NCBI GenBank assembly: GCA_029582155.1
Contig: CM055900.1
Coordinates: forward strand, 47,373,236 to 47,437,235
Direction of reading: 5' to 3'
Length of the DNA stretch: 64,000 nucleotides
Origin: Panopea generosa
Lineage: Eukaryota; Mollusca; Bivalvia; Adapedonta; Hiatellidae
The translations under genes were made by a program, and so were the position numbers. This document shows, one piece after another, positions 1 through 10,809 of this stretch. Positions within the stretch are counted from its first letter, which is position 1, and every line of letters begins with the position of its first letter. The notes beneath the pieces are model-generated. The model was not told where the DNA came from, ran no database searches, and saw only the letters and a list, made by a program, of their open reading frames with translations.

Positions 1-1500
1 CAATATCAAACAAATTGAAAGTGAGACCTTGACCTTTGAAGAAAGGTTTTGTGTCTTACATGCAATTCTTAATTATGTCATGTTGATCAACTGAGCCAAG
101 TGTTTTTAAAATTATCCATAGGTGACAAAGTTACATTCCGGACATCAAATCTCAATTAGATTGAAAGTGTCATCAAATAAAGTTAAATTGTGACCTTGAC
201 ATTTGAAGTGGGAGTCTGGGTATTAAGTGCAAAATGTTGTCATGTTATGTTGATCATTTGCAGAAAGTATTTATCAAATTTATCTATGCATGACAAAGTT
301 ACCGGCTGGACATGAAATCTCAAACAGGTACGCATGTGGTCTTACACGCTAATGAATTGAGCCAGATGTTTTTGAAATGTATCCATAGGCGACAAAGTTA
401 CAGACCGGACACGGAATCTCAATCAGATTGAAAGTGTCATTAAAAAAAGTTAAATTGTGACCTTGACCTTTGAAGTGGGATTCTGGGTGTAACGGTTGAC
501 ACATTGTCATGTTATGTTGATCATTTGTAGCTAGTATTAACAAAATCCATTTATGCATGACAAAGTTACAGGCCAGACACGAAATCTCACACAGACTAAA
601 AGTGTTGTCAAACAAACTCAAAGTGTGACCTTGACCTTTGAGGTACAGTTATGGGTCTTACTCTCAATACGTCGTCATGTTATGTTGATCATTTTTAGCA
701 AGTATCATTAAAATCCATCAATGCATGACAAAGTTACAGGCCGGACACAATATCTCACAGACTCAAAGTGTTGTTAAACAAACTCAAATTGTAACCTTGA
801 CCTTTGGGGTACAGGTATGGGTCTTACATGTGACACATCATGTTATGTCGATCATTTGTAACATGTTTTTATGAAATCTATCTATGCATGACAAAGTTGC
901 AGGCCGGACACGAAATCTCACACAGACTCAAAGTATTGTTAAACAAACTCAAGTTGTGACCTTGACCTTTGAGGTAAGGTGTGGGTCTTACTCACGACAT
1001 GTTGTCATGTTATGTTGATTGTTTTTAGCAAGTATCATTAAAATCCATCTATGCATGACAAAGTTACAGGCCACACACAAATCTCACACAGACTCAAAGT
1101 GCTGTCAAACAAACTCAAATTGTTACCTTGACTTTTGAGGTATGGGTGTGGGTCTTACTCGCGACATGTCGTCATGTTGATCACTTTTAGCAAGTATCCA
1201 CAAAATCCATCTATGAATGACAAAGTTACAGGCCACACACAAAATCTCACACAGACTCAAAGTGCTGTCAAACAAACTCAAATTGTTACCTTGACTTTTG
1301 AGGTATGGGTGTGGGTCTTACTCGCGACATGTCGTCATGTTGATCACTTTTAGCAAGTATCCACAAAATCCATCTATGAATGACAAAGATACAGGCCAGA
1401 CACGAAATACCGGATGGAAGGACGGACGAATGGACCGACGCTGCGATTACTATATGCCACCCCAAAAATATTTTTGGGGGCATAAAAATAAAAAGCATGT
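1..1500 (+). repeat. Tandem array, ~163-bp unit, pearl/HINE-like element
   Basis: About nine copies of a 162-168-bp unit, marked by the recurring TGACAAAGTTAC motif near 121, 291, 391, 558, 726, 889, 1056, 1218 and 1381; the third copy is shortened to about 99 bp. The last two units are almost identical. The array ends in an ACGG-type microsatellite (GACGGACGAATGGACCGACG) and a hairpin at 1455-1484. Array of ~160-bp core repeats, then ACGG microsatellite, then terminal inverted structure, is the known layout of oyster pearl elements and Helitron-associated elements in molluscs. The left end is outside the window. Confidence 0.75.
1455..1484. repeat. Terminal hairpin of the 163-bp element
   Basis: A near-perfect palindrome whose core is CCCCAAAAATATTTTTGGGG at 1460-1479, extended on both sides by ATGCC/GGCAT with one mismatch. 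It directly follows the ACGG microsatellite and probably marks the element's end. Confidence 0.7.
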
Positions 1501-1579
1501 AAATATTGGAAAAGTGGGATGGTAGTGCAGCGAATATGAATATTGGCCAGAATTTGCCAGTTTCATCCTTGGTTTGTCG

Positions 1580-1660
1580 GTACTGGTTCTACCAGGGAAT
1601 TGGACCCAAAGAGAAAATCATGAAAGCTCTGAGCTCACTTAGCAGTCAAGCTAAAATGAA
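1580..1660 (+). mobile_element. SINE fragment (family A)
   Basis: Carries the family-A core GGTACTGGTTCTACC followed by an AAAGCTCTGAGCTCACTT-like 3' portion. The same core is seen at 8099-8115, 14935-14950 and 33405-33545. The tRNA-like head is missing. Confidence 0.5.
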
Positions 1661-2206
1661 TTAGTATAAACTTGTATTGGATACACAATAGTGAAATTTT
1701 AATGAACTTGTATATTCTTTCACAAATAGGGGTACAAATCAAATATATCAAGTTTATTGGTATAATGAGACTTCTTTTGATATCTATTTAAGTAGTTCGA
1801 TTCAGACATTCCATCGGTAAGTCCTATCTACAAGCATGTGATTGCATGTTGTCTCCAAAACAATCATGCATAGTTATCTCCCTTCCTATAATTTTTATTT
1901 ACTGTGACCGTGTCACATGATCATCTGGTTGATCCATGTTAGAAAAACTCAACAATTCTAAATAACAACATTGCTAGCTATATAAACCCAAAACGCTATT
2001 TTTAAACTATGTCATTCTATTTTTGGATAGAACCTGCCATATTAGGGATGACAGCACATTTATCTGTAACATAATTTATACAATACAATAGACTCAATAT
2101 CAATGTGTTATCTGTATTGGACGAGATTATATATAGAGAATGACGTAATTTCACAATAGCGTATTGGGTTTATATTTTAGTTATTATATGCCTGTTATAA
2201 TAAACT
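1661..2206. other. Spacer, nothing recognised
   Basis: AT-rich sequence with no convincing coding frame, RNA gene or repeat; presumably intergenic or part of a large gene A intron. Confidence 0.5.
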
Positions 2207-3115
2207 AAATGGGCCCCTGGGGCTTGAGTAGTTATATTTCATAGGTAAAGTAAATGCACCCCTGGGGCTTGATTAGTAATATTTCATAGATAAAGTAAAT
2301 GCACCCCTGGGGCTTGATTAGTGATATTTCATAGATAAAGTAAATGCACCTCTGGGGCTTGGTTAGTGATATTTCGTAGGTAAAGTAAAAGCACCCCTAG
2401 GGCTTGATTAGTGATATTTCATAGATAAAGTAAATGCACCTCTGGGGCTTGGTTAGTGATATTTCATAGGTAAAGTAAATGCACCCCTGGGGCTTGATTA
2501 GTATTATTTCATAGGCAAAGTAAATGCACCCCTGGGGCTTAATCAGTATTATTCCATAGACAAAGTAAATGCACCCCTGGGGCTTGGTTAGTAATATTTC
2601 ATAGGTAAAGTAAATGCACCCCTGGGGCTTTATCAGTAATATTTCATAAGGTAAAGTAAATGCACCCCTGGTGCTTGATTAATAATATTTCATAGGTAAA
2701 CTAAATGCACCCTTGGGGCTTGATCAATAATATTTCACAGGTAATATTAATGTGCCCCTGGGGCTTGATAAGTATATTTTCACAAATAAAGTAAATGCAC
2801 CCCTGGGGCTTGATTAGTAATATTTCACAGGTAAAGTAAATGCACCCATGGGGCTTGATTAGTAATATTTCACAGGTAAAGTAAATGCACCCATGGGACT
2901 TGATGAGTAATATTTCATAGGTAAACTAAATGCACCCTTGGGGCTTGATCAATAATATTTCACAGGTAATATTAATGTGCCCCTGGGGCTTGATAAGTAT
3001 ATTTTCACAAATAAAGTAAATGCACCCCTGGGGCTTGATCATTAATATTTCATAGGTAATGTTAATGTGCCCCTGGGGCTTGATCATTAATATTTAATAG
3101 GTAAAAGTAAATGTT
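2207..3115 (+). repeat. 45-bp minisatellite, ~20 copies
   Basis: Unit has the form GTAAATGCACCCCTGGGGCTTG followed by ATTAGTAATATTTCATAGGTAAA. The GCACC motif recurs at 2256, 2301, 2346, 2391, 2436, 2481, 2526 and onward at exact 45-bp spacing. Most units carry the odd palindrome CCCCTGGGG. A block of about 115 bp at 2697-2812 recurs at 2932-3047, showing a multi-unit duplication of about 235 bp. Confidence 0.95.
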
Positions 3116-4056
3116 GCTTTTCACAAGGTTGTCTGGGACTGTCCCAATCCTTAAAGTTCAGAAAATATTCATCCAAGTGATATAATAATAATTAGATGTA
3201 AAATTGTCAGTCATTAAATATTAAACATACAGACACCGCAGTAATCATAAAATAACAGTGTGTCTCCTGTCACTAGCAAGTTTGATATATTGTCCTCTAA
3301 TGAGCATTAGGCAAATTTGAGTAACAATGGGAAAACACCAGTTGAAATATATCTTTGTTAGTAAATTATTGCGCTGACAAAAAGATGCCAGTTGATTCTG
3401 TACGTGCTGCATTGCATGTCTTTATTATCAGTCGATTTGACTGGCTAATCAGTGCATAGTTCATTTCCTTGTTTAAGTTACTCATTCATTAAGACCCATT
3501 TACTAAGATATCTTCCCTCTCTGTTATAAATGTCTGTTCTTTTCATTTACAATTATACATTCATAAAAAATAACACTTAAATCACATCTTATTAAAGGGA
3601 AAAATACAATGAATGAGTAACTTAAAAATATAGAGATTTAATGTCATTTTGTTTAACATTAGCATAAACAATATCATTCCTTCGTTATCAGTTGACTTGT
3701 CTGGTATGTTTTGTTGCTTGCTGAAACATGTTCATTTCCTTCTAATGGGAAGCGAGTATTGAGTGTTAGGCCCTTCAGGCCTTTGATTATACTTTACTTG
3801 TCATGTTTTGGATATTATATATATATATGCTTTTAATTGATTACGGTATACCATTTTCATTTGCATTGTTCTCTTACTTTATGTTGTTTTATTTTTGCAT
3901 GGATTGAAAAAAAAATCTTTTTTTGATATGGCTGAACAATGTTTTGCACCTTTCTCAGGTCTACTAATCAACCAAACAACAAATAATATGTTTTTCACCA
4001 CGTCATTTGTTAAATGTAAGATTATGGACATCATAAGGTCAGAATTATTGAGTATA
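3116..4056. other. Spacer, nothing recognised
   Basis: Non-coding AT-rich sequence with a short TA run near 3820-3830. No repeat family or exon was recognised. Confidence 0.5.
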
Positions 4057-4058
4057 AG

Positions 4059-6571
4059 TATTAGACATTTTGTGTGGGCAGTTGGACACCATTCAAAGAA
4101 ATAGTTATTAGACATTTTGTGTGGGCAGTTGGACACTATTCAAACAATTAGGTTTTTAGACATTTTTTGTGGGCAGTTGGACAATGATAAAAAAATTAAG
4201 TATTAGACATTTTGTGTGGGCAGTTGGACACCATTCAAACAATTAGGTATTAGACATTTTGTGTGGGCAGTTGGACACTATTCAAACAATTAAGTATTAG
4301 ACATTTTGTGTGGGCAGTTGGACACTATTCAAACAACTAGGTATTAGACATTTCGTGTGGGCAGTTGGACACTATTCAAACAATTAAGTATTAGACATTT
4401 TGTGTGGGCAGTTGGACACTATTCAAACAATTAAGTATTAGACATTTTGTGTGGGCAGTTGGACACTATTCAAACAAATAGGTATTAGACATTTTGTGTG
4501 GGCAGTTGGACACCATTCGAACAATAAGATATTAGACATTTTGTGTGGGCAGTTGGACACCATTCAAAGAAATAGGTATTAGACATTTTGTGTGGGCAGT
4601 TGGACATTATTCAAACAATTAGGTATTAGACATTTTGTGTGGGCAGTTGGACACTATTCAAACAATTAAGTATTAGACATTTTGTGTGGGCAGTTGGACA
4701 CTATTCAAACAACTAGGTATTAGACATTTTGTGTGGGCAGTTGGACACTATTCAAACAATTAAGTATTAGACATTTTGTGTGGGCAGTTGGACACTTCAA
4801 ACAATTAAGTATTAGACATTTTGTGTGGGCAGTTGGACACTATTCAAACAAATAGGTATTAGACATTTTGTGTGGGCAGTTGGACACCATTCGAACAATA
4901 AGATATTAGACATTTTGTGTGGGCAGTTGGACACCATTCAAAGAAATAGGTATTAGACATTTTGTGTGGGCAGTTGGACATTATTCAAACAATTAGGTAT
5001 TAGACATTTTGTGTGGGCAGTTGGACACTATTCAAACAATTAGGTTTTTAGACATTTTGTGTGGGCAGGACACTATTCGAACAATTAGGTATTAGACATT
5101 TTGTGTGGGCAGTTGGACATTATTCAAACAATTAGGTTTTTAGACATTTTGTGTGTGCAGTTGGACACCGTTCGAAAAAATTAGGTATTAGACATTTTGT
5201 GTGGGCAGTTTGACACTATTCGAACAATAAAGTATTAGACATTTTGTGTGTGCAGTTGGACACTGTTCGAACAATTAGGTATTAGACATTTTGTGTGGGC
5301 AGTTGGACACTATTCAAACAATTAAGTATTAGACATTTTGTGTGGGCAGTTGGACACTATTCAAACAACTAGGTATTAGACATTTTGTGTGGGCAGTTGG
5401 ACACTATTCAAACAATTAAGTATTAGACATTTTGTGTGGGCAGTTGGACACTATTCAAACAATTAAGTATTAGACATTTTGTGTGGGCAGTTGGACACTA
5501 TTCAAACAACTAGGTATTAGACATTTTGTGTGTGCAGTTGGACACCGTTCGAACAATTAGGTATTAGACATTTTGTGTGGGCAGTTGGACACTATTCGAA
5601 CAATTAGGTATTAGACATTTTGTGTGGGCAGTTGGACACTATTCAAACAATAAGGTTTTTAGACATTTTGTGTGTGCAGTTGGACACCACTCGAACAATT
5701 AGGTATTAGACATTTTGTGTGGGCAGTTGGACACTATTCGAACAATTAGGTATTAGACATTTTGTGTGGGCAGTTGGACACCGTTCGAACAGTTAGGTAT
5801 TAGACATTTTGTGTGGGCAGTTGGACACTATTTGAACAATTAGGTATTAGACATTTTGTGTGGGCAGTTGGACACCATTCGAACAATTAGGTATTAGACA
5901 TTTTGTGTGGGCAGTTGGACACTATTTGAACAATTAGGTATTAGACATTTTGTGTGGGCAGTTGGACACCGTTCGAACAATTAGGTATAAGACATTTTGT
6001 GTGCGCGGTTGGACACTATTTGAACAATTAGGTATTAGACATTTTGTGTGGGCAGTTGGACACCATTCAAACAATTAAGTATTAGACATTTTGTGTGGGC
6101 AGTTGGACACCGTTCGAACAATTAGGTATTAGACATTTTGTGTGGGCAGTTGGACACTATTCGAACAATTAGGTATTAGACATTTTGTGTGGGCAGTTGG
6201 ACACCGTTCGAACAATTAGGTATTAGACATTTTGTGTGAGCAGTTGGACACTATTTGAACAATTAGGTATTAGACATTTTGTGTGAGCAGTTGGACACTA
6301 TTTGAACAATTAGGTATTAGACATTTTGTGTGAGCAGTTGGACACTATTTGAACAATTAGGTATTAGACATTTTGTGTGGGCAGTTGGACACTATTTGAA
6401 CAATTAGGTATTAGACATTTTGTGTGGGCAGTTGGACACTATTTGAACAATTAGGTATTAGACATTTTGTGTGGGCAGTTGGACACTATTTGAACAATTA
6501 GGTATTAGACATTTTGTGTGGGCAGTTGGACACTATTTGAACAATTAGGTATTAGACATTTTGTGTGGGTA
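4059..6571 (+). repeat. 47-bp minisatellite, ~53 copies
   Basis: Unit TTAGACATTTTGTGTGGGCA then GTTGGACACTATTCAAACAATTAGGTA. Starts at 4061, 4108 and so on at 47-bp spacing. The first half of the unit is nearly invariant while the second half (CACTATTCAAAC, CACCGTTCGAAC, CACTATTTGAAC) varies in blocks. An eight-unit higher-order segment near 4440-4640 recurs about 374 bp later near 4815-5015. The right-hand third is homogenised for the TTTGAAC variant. Confidence 0.97.
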
Positions 6572-6893
6572 ATGGAACCATGATCAAAGGACATGTTGTT
6601 TATGGAGCTTTATGATTATGTGAAGTTGTGTGACTTGTATATTAAAAACAATGGGAAAAGCATAAAACTTGGTCTACTTTAGGGCAAAATAAAAAGTAAA
6701 AAATAAGCATAGTCCAGGTGGCTGATGAAATGATGCAGCTGCAATTGTATATGAACATAATATCTAAATTTCATTCGAAATTTATTTAACAACAAAAAAT
6801 TGTAGTTTAACAAATTATTTGTTGATCAATAGATAATTAGTTGTTAGGTATATTTTGTAGACCTGTTACATTCAATACAAATTTTAAATATAT
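6572..6893. other. Spacer, nothing recognised
   Basis: AT-rich unique sequence between the 47-bp array and the first TTAA MITE; probably intronic to gene A. Confidence 0.5.
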
Positions 6894-6897
6894 TTAA

Positions 6898-7130
6898 CCC
6901 TTCACTCCATAGATAAGCATTTTCATGCACCAATCAAAGGAGGCCTTTGAAAACAGTGCAGGAAGAGTTCAGATTGCTCGTAACGAGCAATCTGAACACT
7001 TCCTGCACTGTTTTCCACTCTGTCAGTTAATATAAACATAATTCACCCAATAATTCAAAAGCCTTCTATAAAAGGTGTTCAAAGGTGTCTATATAAGAGG
7101 TGTCCAAAGGCATCTATATGAAGTAAAGGG
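6898..7130 (+). mobile_element. TTAA-target hairpin MITE, copy 1 (piggyBac-like ends)
   Basis: Flanked by TTAA at 6894-6897 and 7131-7134. It starts CCCTTCACTCCATA and ends TATGAAGTAAAGGG, so the ends are inverted repeats of about 16 bp. Inside, 6950-7015 is a near-perfect palindrome: two ~31-nt arms around a single-base loop, with one A-A mismatch. After it come two copies of a GTGTCCAAAGGCATCTAT-type motif. TTAA duplication with CCC-starting ends is the piggyBac signature; there is no transposase, so it is non-autonomous. Confidence 0.9.
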
Positions 7131-7134
7131 TTAA

Positions 7135-7432
7135 GCAATTTTTCTTATAACGTAGTACAGATTGTTCATAAAAGTGTTGGTTTATTAAGCTTATTTGCTT
7201 TAGTTTAAAAATAGTTTAAAAATACATACAGAAAAAGATTAGAAAAGTCCATAATCCTTTCATTTGAATATATTTGTAGATTTTAAGAAATAAAAAAAAG
7301 TTCTGTTTTTTAATGTGGTTAATACAGCCATAATGCTAAACATATCGCAACAGCTTTATCCCAACTAGATAGTCATTATTAATTTTGTTCTTTAATTAAT
7401 CTGCATGATTTCTCTCCTGTTCTTGCCTATAG
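7135..7432. other. Intron end upstream of gene A exon
   Basis: AT-rich intronic sequence ending in a pyrimidine-rich stretch and TTGCCTATAG at 7423-7432, which serves as the splice acceptor of the next exon. Confidence 0.5.
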
Positions 7433-7750
7433 CAGAGGATCAGACAAAGGCTGACAAGAAGAATACTTCCCAATCTCATGAAGACAAAACAGTTGAGAGT
7501 GGCATTGTATATGACTCGGCGACTCTGAAAATGTCCGTCAAGGACAAAATATCAAAGTTTAAAAATCCTAGTGCTGACAGTGGTGGCATCAAAAAAGAGA
7601 AGCCACTCTCTGCATCTGATAAAGGGGAACAACCACTGTCAAAAGATTCTGTTGCAAAACAAACAGAAAAAGACAATTCACTGTCAAGGAATATGAAAAC
7701 TTCTGATATTGAAAAATTCTCTTCACTGCCAAAGTTGTCGGATGTCTCAG
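7433..7750 (+). CDS. Gene A, third-last exon (unrecognised charged, disordered protein)
   Basis: Splice acceptor CCTATAG at 7426-7432 and donor CAG|GTAATG after 7750. The exon is 318 nt, phase 1 at both ends, open across its length. It encodes a Lys/Ser/Asp/Glu-rich, low-complexity polypeptide with an SVKDKISKF motif near its middle, no hydrophobic segment and no cysteines. The second visible exon repeats the same order of motifs (SGI, SVKDK, GG-KK, SRN/PRN-x-K, D-x-K), so the two look like an exon duplication. An SVKDK/R-x-x-x-F pattern occurs in some cytoskeleton-associated proteins, but I do not recognise the family. Upstream exons must lie left of the window or be hidden in the repeat-rich first 7 kb. 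ATG at 7405 is in the intron and is not taken as a start. Confidence 0.7.
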
Positions 7751-7984
7751 GTAATGGGAGATAATTTTCTTAATCGCTGATTTGGACATTTTGGATAGAC
7801 AGAAAATGTTAACAGAACTTAACAACATTGCTAGTAATATTAATGAATTTTGTTGAACATTTTAAATTTTGATGAAACAAGATTTAGTCAGATTTAAGGA
7901 CTGGTATTCTGGTAGTCATTGCTTCATTGGGCCAGACGTACATGATAGACAAAGACAGACAGGTCAGGCCTGCCTGCCTGGGAA

Positions 7985-8165
7985 TGGGGCACGTGGTCCA
8001 GTGGTAGATCACCAAACCCATGATCGGAGGGTTCTGTGTTCAATCCTCCCTATACGGCTAAGTGTGGTGTACTGGAGCAGGACACTTATTCTTCATATGC
8101 TAAGTACTGGTTCTAGAACACCCAGGAAAACTTTGTGCTTGAATTGTGGTAACTAATGCTTTGCA
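7985..8165 (+). mobile_element. tRNA-derived SINE, family A
   Basis: The head carries a Pol III A-box match, TGGTCCAGTGGT at 7994-8005, and a B-box match GTTCAATCC at 8038-8046. This is followed by a unique tail with GACACTTATTCTTCATATGC and TACTGGTTCTAG. The tail matches copies at 14822 and 33405 and is the seed of the array at 23.2-23.9 kb. It lies in a gene A intron. Confidence 0.75.
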
Positions 8166-8729
8166 ATCAAAGTAAAATAAATAAGTTTAACTAATTTGGA
8201 GAATGCCAAATCTTGATTTATTGAAACAAGAAGTTGTTCCTGGTGCATGATTAGAGCTGTTCTGATTCTTTCATGTTTAACTTTTTATTGCAATACTTTT
8301 TATAATATCTTGCATGTGGTCTGTGTGTATCTGTGATAGCAGCAGTTTGTCTATTTCTTTTCATATTTATATTTTACAGACTTTTGAAATTTTATTTTTC
8401 TTAATTCTGTGATTGTATGAACTGTAGAAAAATATGATTGTCATTTGACTTATACAAGCCTGCATTTCATAAATGTTGAATATTTCCATGTCCCAGTTTA
8501 TTAGTGAGTTGACTTTAGAAAAAAGTATTACTATACCTTAAAACAGCAAAAATCGTTTTATCCTGCCTGTTACTGGTAATACACATATTGTCAGTTAGAT
8601 TCTTATGATTCTTTAATGTACTTAAAGAATAGGATTGACTCAAACATATAGAAATACTTAGTATATAATGTAGGCTTATACAGCTTGATTATAAATGGGC
8701 TTTAAACCAGTTGACGTTACATGACTATA

Positions 8730-8913
8730 CAGTAAAACCTGTGTAATTGGTCACCTTTATTAAGCAACTGCATGTCTTAAACAGCCACATTTTCTATTTA
8801 CCATCTGTATAATTTTCGTTTAAATCAACCTGCATTAAACAGCCACCTGTCTTAAAGGGTCAGTTTTGGTATTTCCATTGAATGGATGCTTACATGTAAG
8901 ACATGGTTTACTG
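8730..8913. mobile_element. Tc1/mariner-type MITE candidate
   Basis: 184 bp beginning CAGTAAAACCTGT and ending with the inverse of CAGTAAACCATGT, flanked by TA at 8728-8729 and 8914-8915. CAGT ends and a TA target are typical of Tc1-like elements. Internally a GTCTTAAACAGCCAC motif occurs more than once. No coding capacity. Confidence 0.6.
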
Positions 8914-9322
8914 TATATGGAATCCAGTTTAACAGGAATCTGCATATAATTGATATCTAACTGCGAGAAACTGGCCAACCTATTTACTTGAAATCCTTGA
9001 ACTTCAGTAGCCTGCACAAACAGGCCTACTTTTTATGCAGTGTACTTTGTATATCAAAGTTGGTCATTTTGACCATCTTCATGCTCAGACCACCCTTAAA
9101 AAATTGTTTGTTTGCCACTTCCGACCCAAAACATTTAGGGGTGGGTATATATTTTTTTTTAAATCCGTTTTTTAAGGACAATACTTATTAGTAATTTTAA
9201 ATTAACCCCGAAACTTTTTTCTGATCAGCTGTATGTTTATGGGTCAACCGGAAATGACAAGCAAATAATGTTTTAATTTAGGCCTCATGCCGCATGACAA
9301 TTACGTGTTTCTCTCTTTATAG

Positions 9323-9502
9323 CAAATGATCGTGAATTGAAAATGGAGGAGAACACGGACATGACAGACAGCGGCATCATGACTGATTCCACGGACAAAA
9401 TCTCTGTCAAGGACAAAGCTTCATTGTTTGGAAATGGAGACATTGGTGGCAAAAAGGCAGGGTCCTTGCCCAGAAATGTCAAAGCCACAGATGTTGATAA
9501 AG
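9323..9502 (+). CDS. Gene A, second-last exon
   Basis: Acceptor CTTTATAG ends at 9322; donor AAAG|GTAATG follows 9502. 180 nt, phase 1-1, joining cleanly to the exon at 7433-7750 (split Ala codon) and to that at 10613 (split Asp codon). It encodes about 60 residues, acidic at first (EENTDMTDSGIMTD), then SVKDKASLF, a GG-KK turn and a basic end. The same motif order in the previous exon and the symmetrical phase support exon duplication. No domain recognised. Confidence 0.75.
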
Positions 9503-9579
9503 GTAATGTGAACAAAAACTATTTGTTCTGTTTGCAGTTTGAAAAGTTGTCAAGCGTAAGGTTGTGAAACCCTATTTAA

Positions 9580-9812
9580 CCCTTTACTCCATAGATACGC
9601 ATTTTCCCGCACCAATCACTGAAGGCCTTTGAAAACAGTGCAGGAAGAGTTCAGATTGCTCGTAACGACCAATCTGAACAGTTCCTGCACTGTTTTCCAC
9701 TCTGTCAGTAATTTAAACATAATTTAACCAATAATTCAAAAAACCTTCTATATTAGGTGTCTAAAGGCATCTATATTAGAGGCATCCAAATGTGTCTATA
9801 TGAAGTAAAGGG
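9580..9812 (+). mobile_element. TTAA-target hairpin MITE, copy 2
   Basis: TTAA at 9576-9579 and 9813-9816, the same CCCTTTACTCCATA/TATGAAGTAAAGGG ends, and the same central palindrome at about 9630-9696 with a few arm mismatches. Two copies of the terminal motif. It sits in the last intron of gene A. Confidence 0.92.
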
Positions 9813-10264
9813 TTAATTAAAAAACTGACAGTGAAGCAGTTTATCATTTATAATGTACTTATGGTAAGTCGTTTGTTTTACTCAAATTAATTTTGAGGTC
9901 TTCTTCATTTATAAATCAATTTGAATGCCATATATAACATACAATGTGTTAAAAATGGCATTAAATACCATTGAGAGTTGTCAAAATAATGCCTGTAACA
10001 AATATGCAAATCTATACATGGCCCTGTATTATTTTAATGGGCATAAGCACCTGAAATACCCTGTACATTGTTTTTATATCTAGGATATTTTGTTTACAAC
10101 AACAACTACAAATTTTAAAGTGATTTAATCCAAAATTTCACTGGTAATGTCAATATGAAAATACATGTACATCTGAATGTTTTAATTGAAAGGCAATTTC
10201 TCATTGTTATGATTGTGTATGGAAGTGTAATAAAATCTTTCGCCACTTAAAAGCCCCCCTAGGT

Positions 10265-10500
10265 CCACAACTGTTCACTTGCAGAATACACTTCAGATGG
10301 CATGTTCATTTACCTTCATTGCAGAGGTCGGGGTTCAAGCCTTGCCTGGTAAAAAACCTAAATGTCCAAACGTTTACCAGTTACTTGCTGAAAGACAGTG
10401 GTTCTATTTATATATTCCTCCCACCAGTAAACTATTTGCCATGTATAACATGTAATATCTTGCAAATTGTGTTAAATTCCATTAAGAAAACCAACAAAAT
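10265..10500 (+). mobile_element. tRNA-derived SINE, family C
   Basis: B-box-like GGGGTTCAAGCC at 10330-10341, followed by the family-C body: TACCAGTTACTTGCTGAAAG, a GTGGTTCTA block, CCACCAGTAAACTA, and a tail ending in TGTGTTAAATTCCATTAAG. The same body occurs at 18638, 22280, 24640, 35195, 46308 and 48145. Confidence 0.7.
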
Positions 10501-10612
10501 ACACACCAAAAGCAAACCTCCAGTTTGGTATATTACACAAAATAAGGTGAGATAATCTAATTAATACATTTTTGCCAGCTGTATTAAGGTTTGTGATTAT
10601 TGCTTCTATCAG

Positions 10613-10809
10613 ATACGGATGGTGCCTCCAAAAGACCCAAATCCATGTTCGCTGTACTTGAAAGTCGTCCAGATCTGAAGAAACAGAAAGAAAGTGACAC
10701 AAAAGTGGGAATTCCAGAAGAGAAAGAAAGTAATGATAAAAAGGAAGAAAATAAGAAAGAGGCAGAGGAGGAACCTGTAACTGATGCAGATGATGTCATT
10801 ATGGTTTAA
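10613..10809 (+). CDS. Gene A, terminal exon and stop
   Basis: Acceptor TTCTATCAG ends at 10612. The exon enters in phase 1, matching the previous donor, and ends at TAA 10807-10809. It encodes about 65 residues with a short KRPKSMFAVLESRPDLKK segment, then a long Glu/Lys stretch that could form a single charged helix, and ends in DADDVIMV. The hydrophobic C-terminus could be a PDZ-type ligand, but this is a guess. The sequence after the stop is AT-rich and non-coding, with a possible AATAAA at 11245-11250. Confidence 0.75.

Noticed and set aside
4059-6571. CRISPR-like array
   Set aside because: Units are contiguous near-identical 47-mers without unique spacers, in a eukaryotic context with no cas genes.
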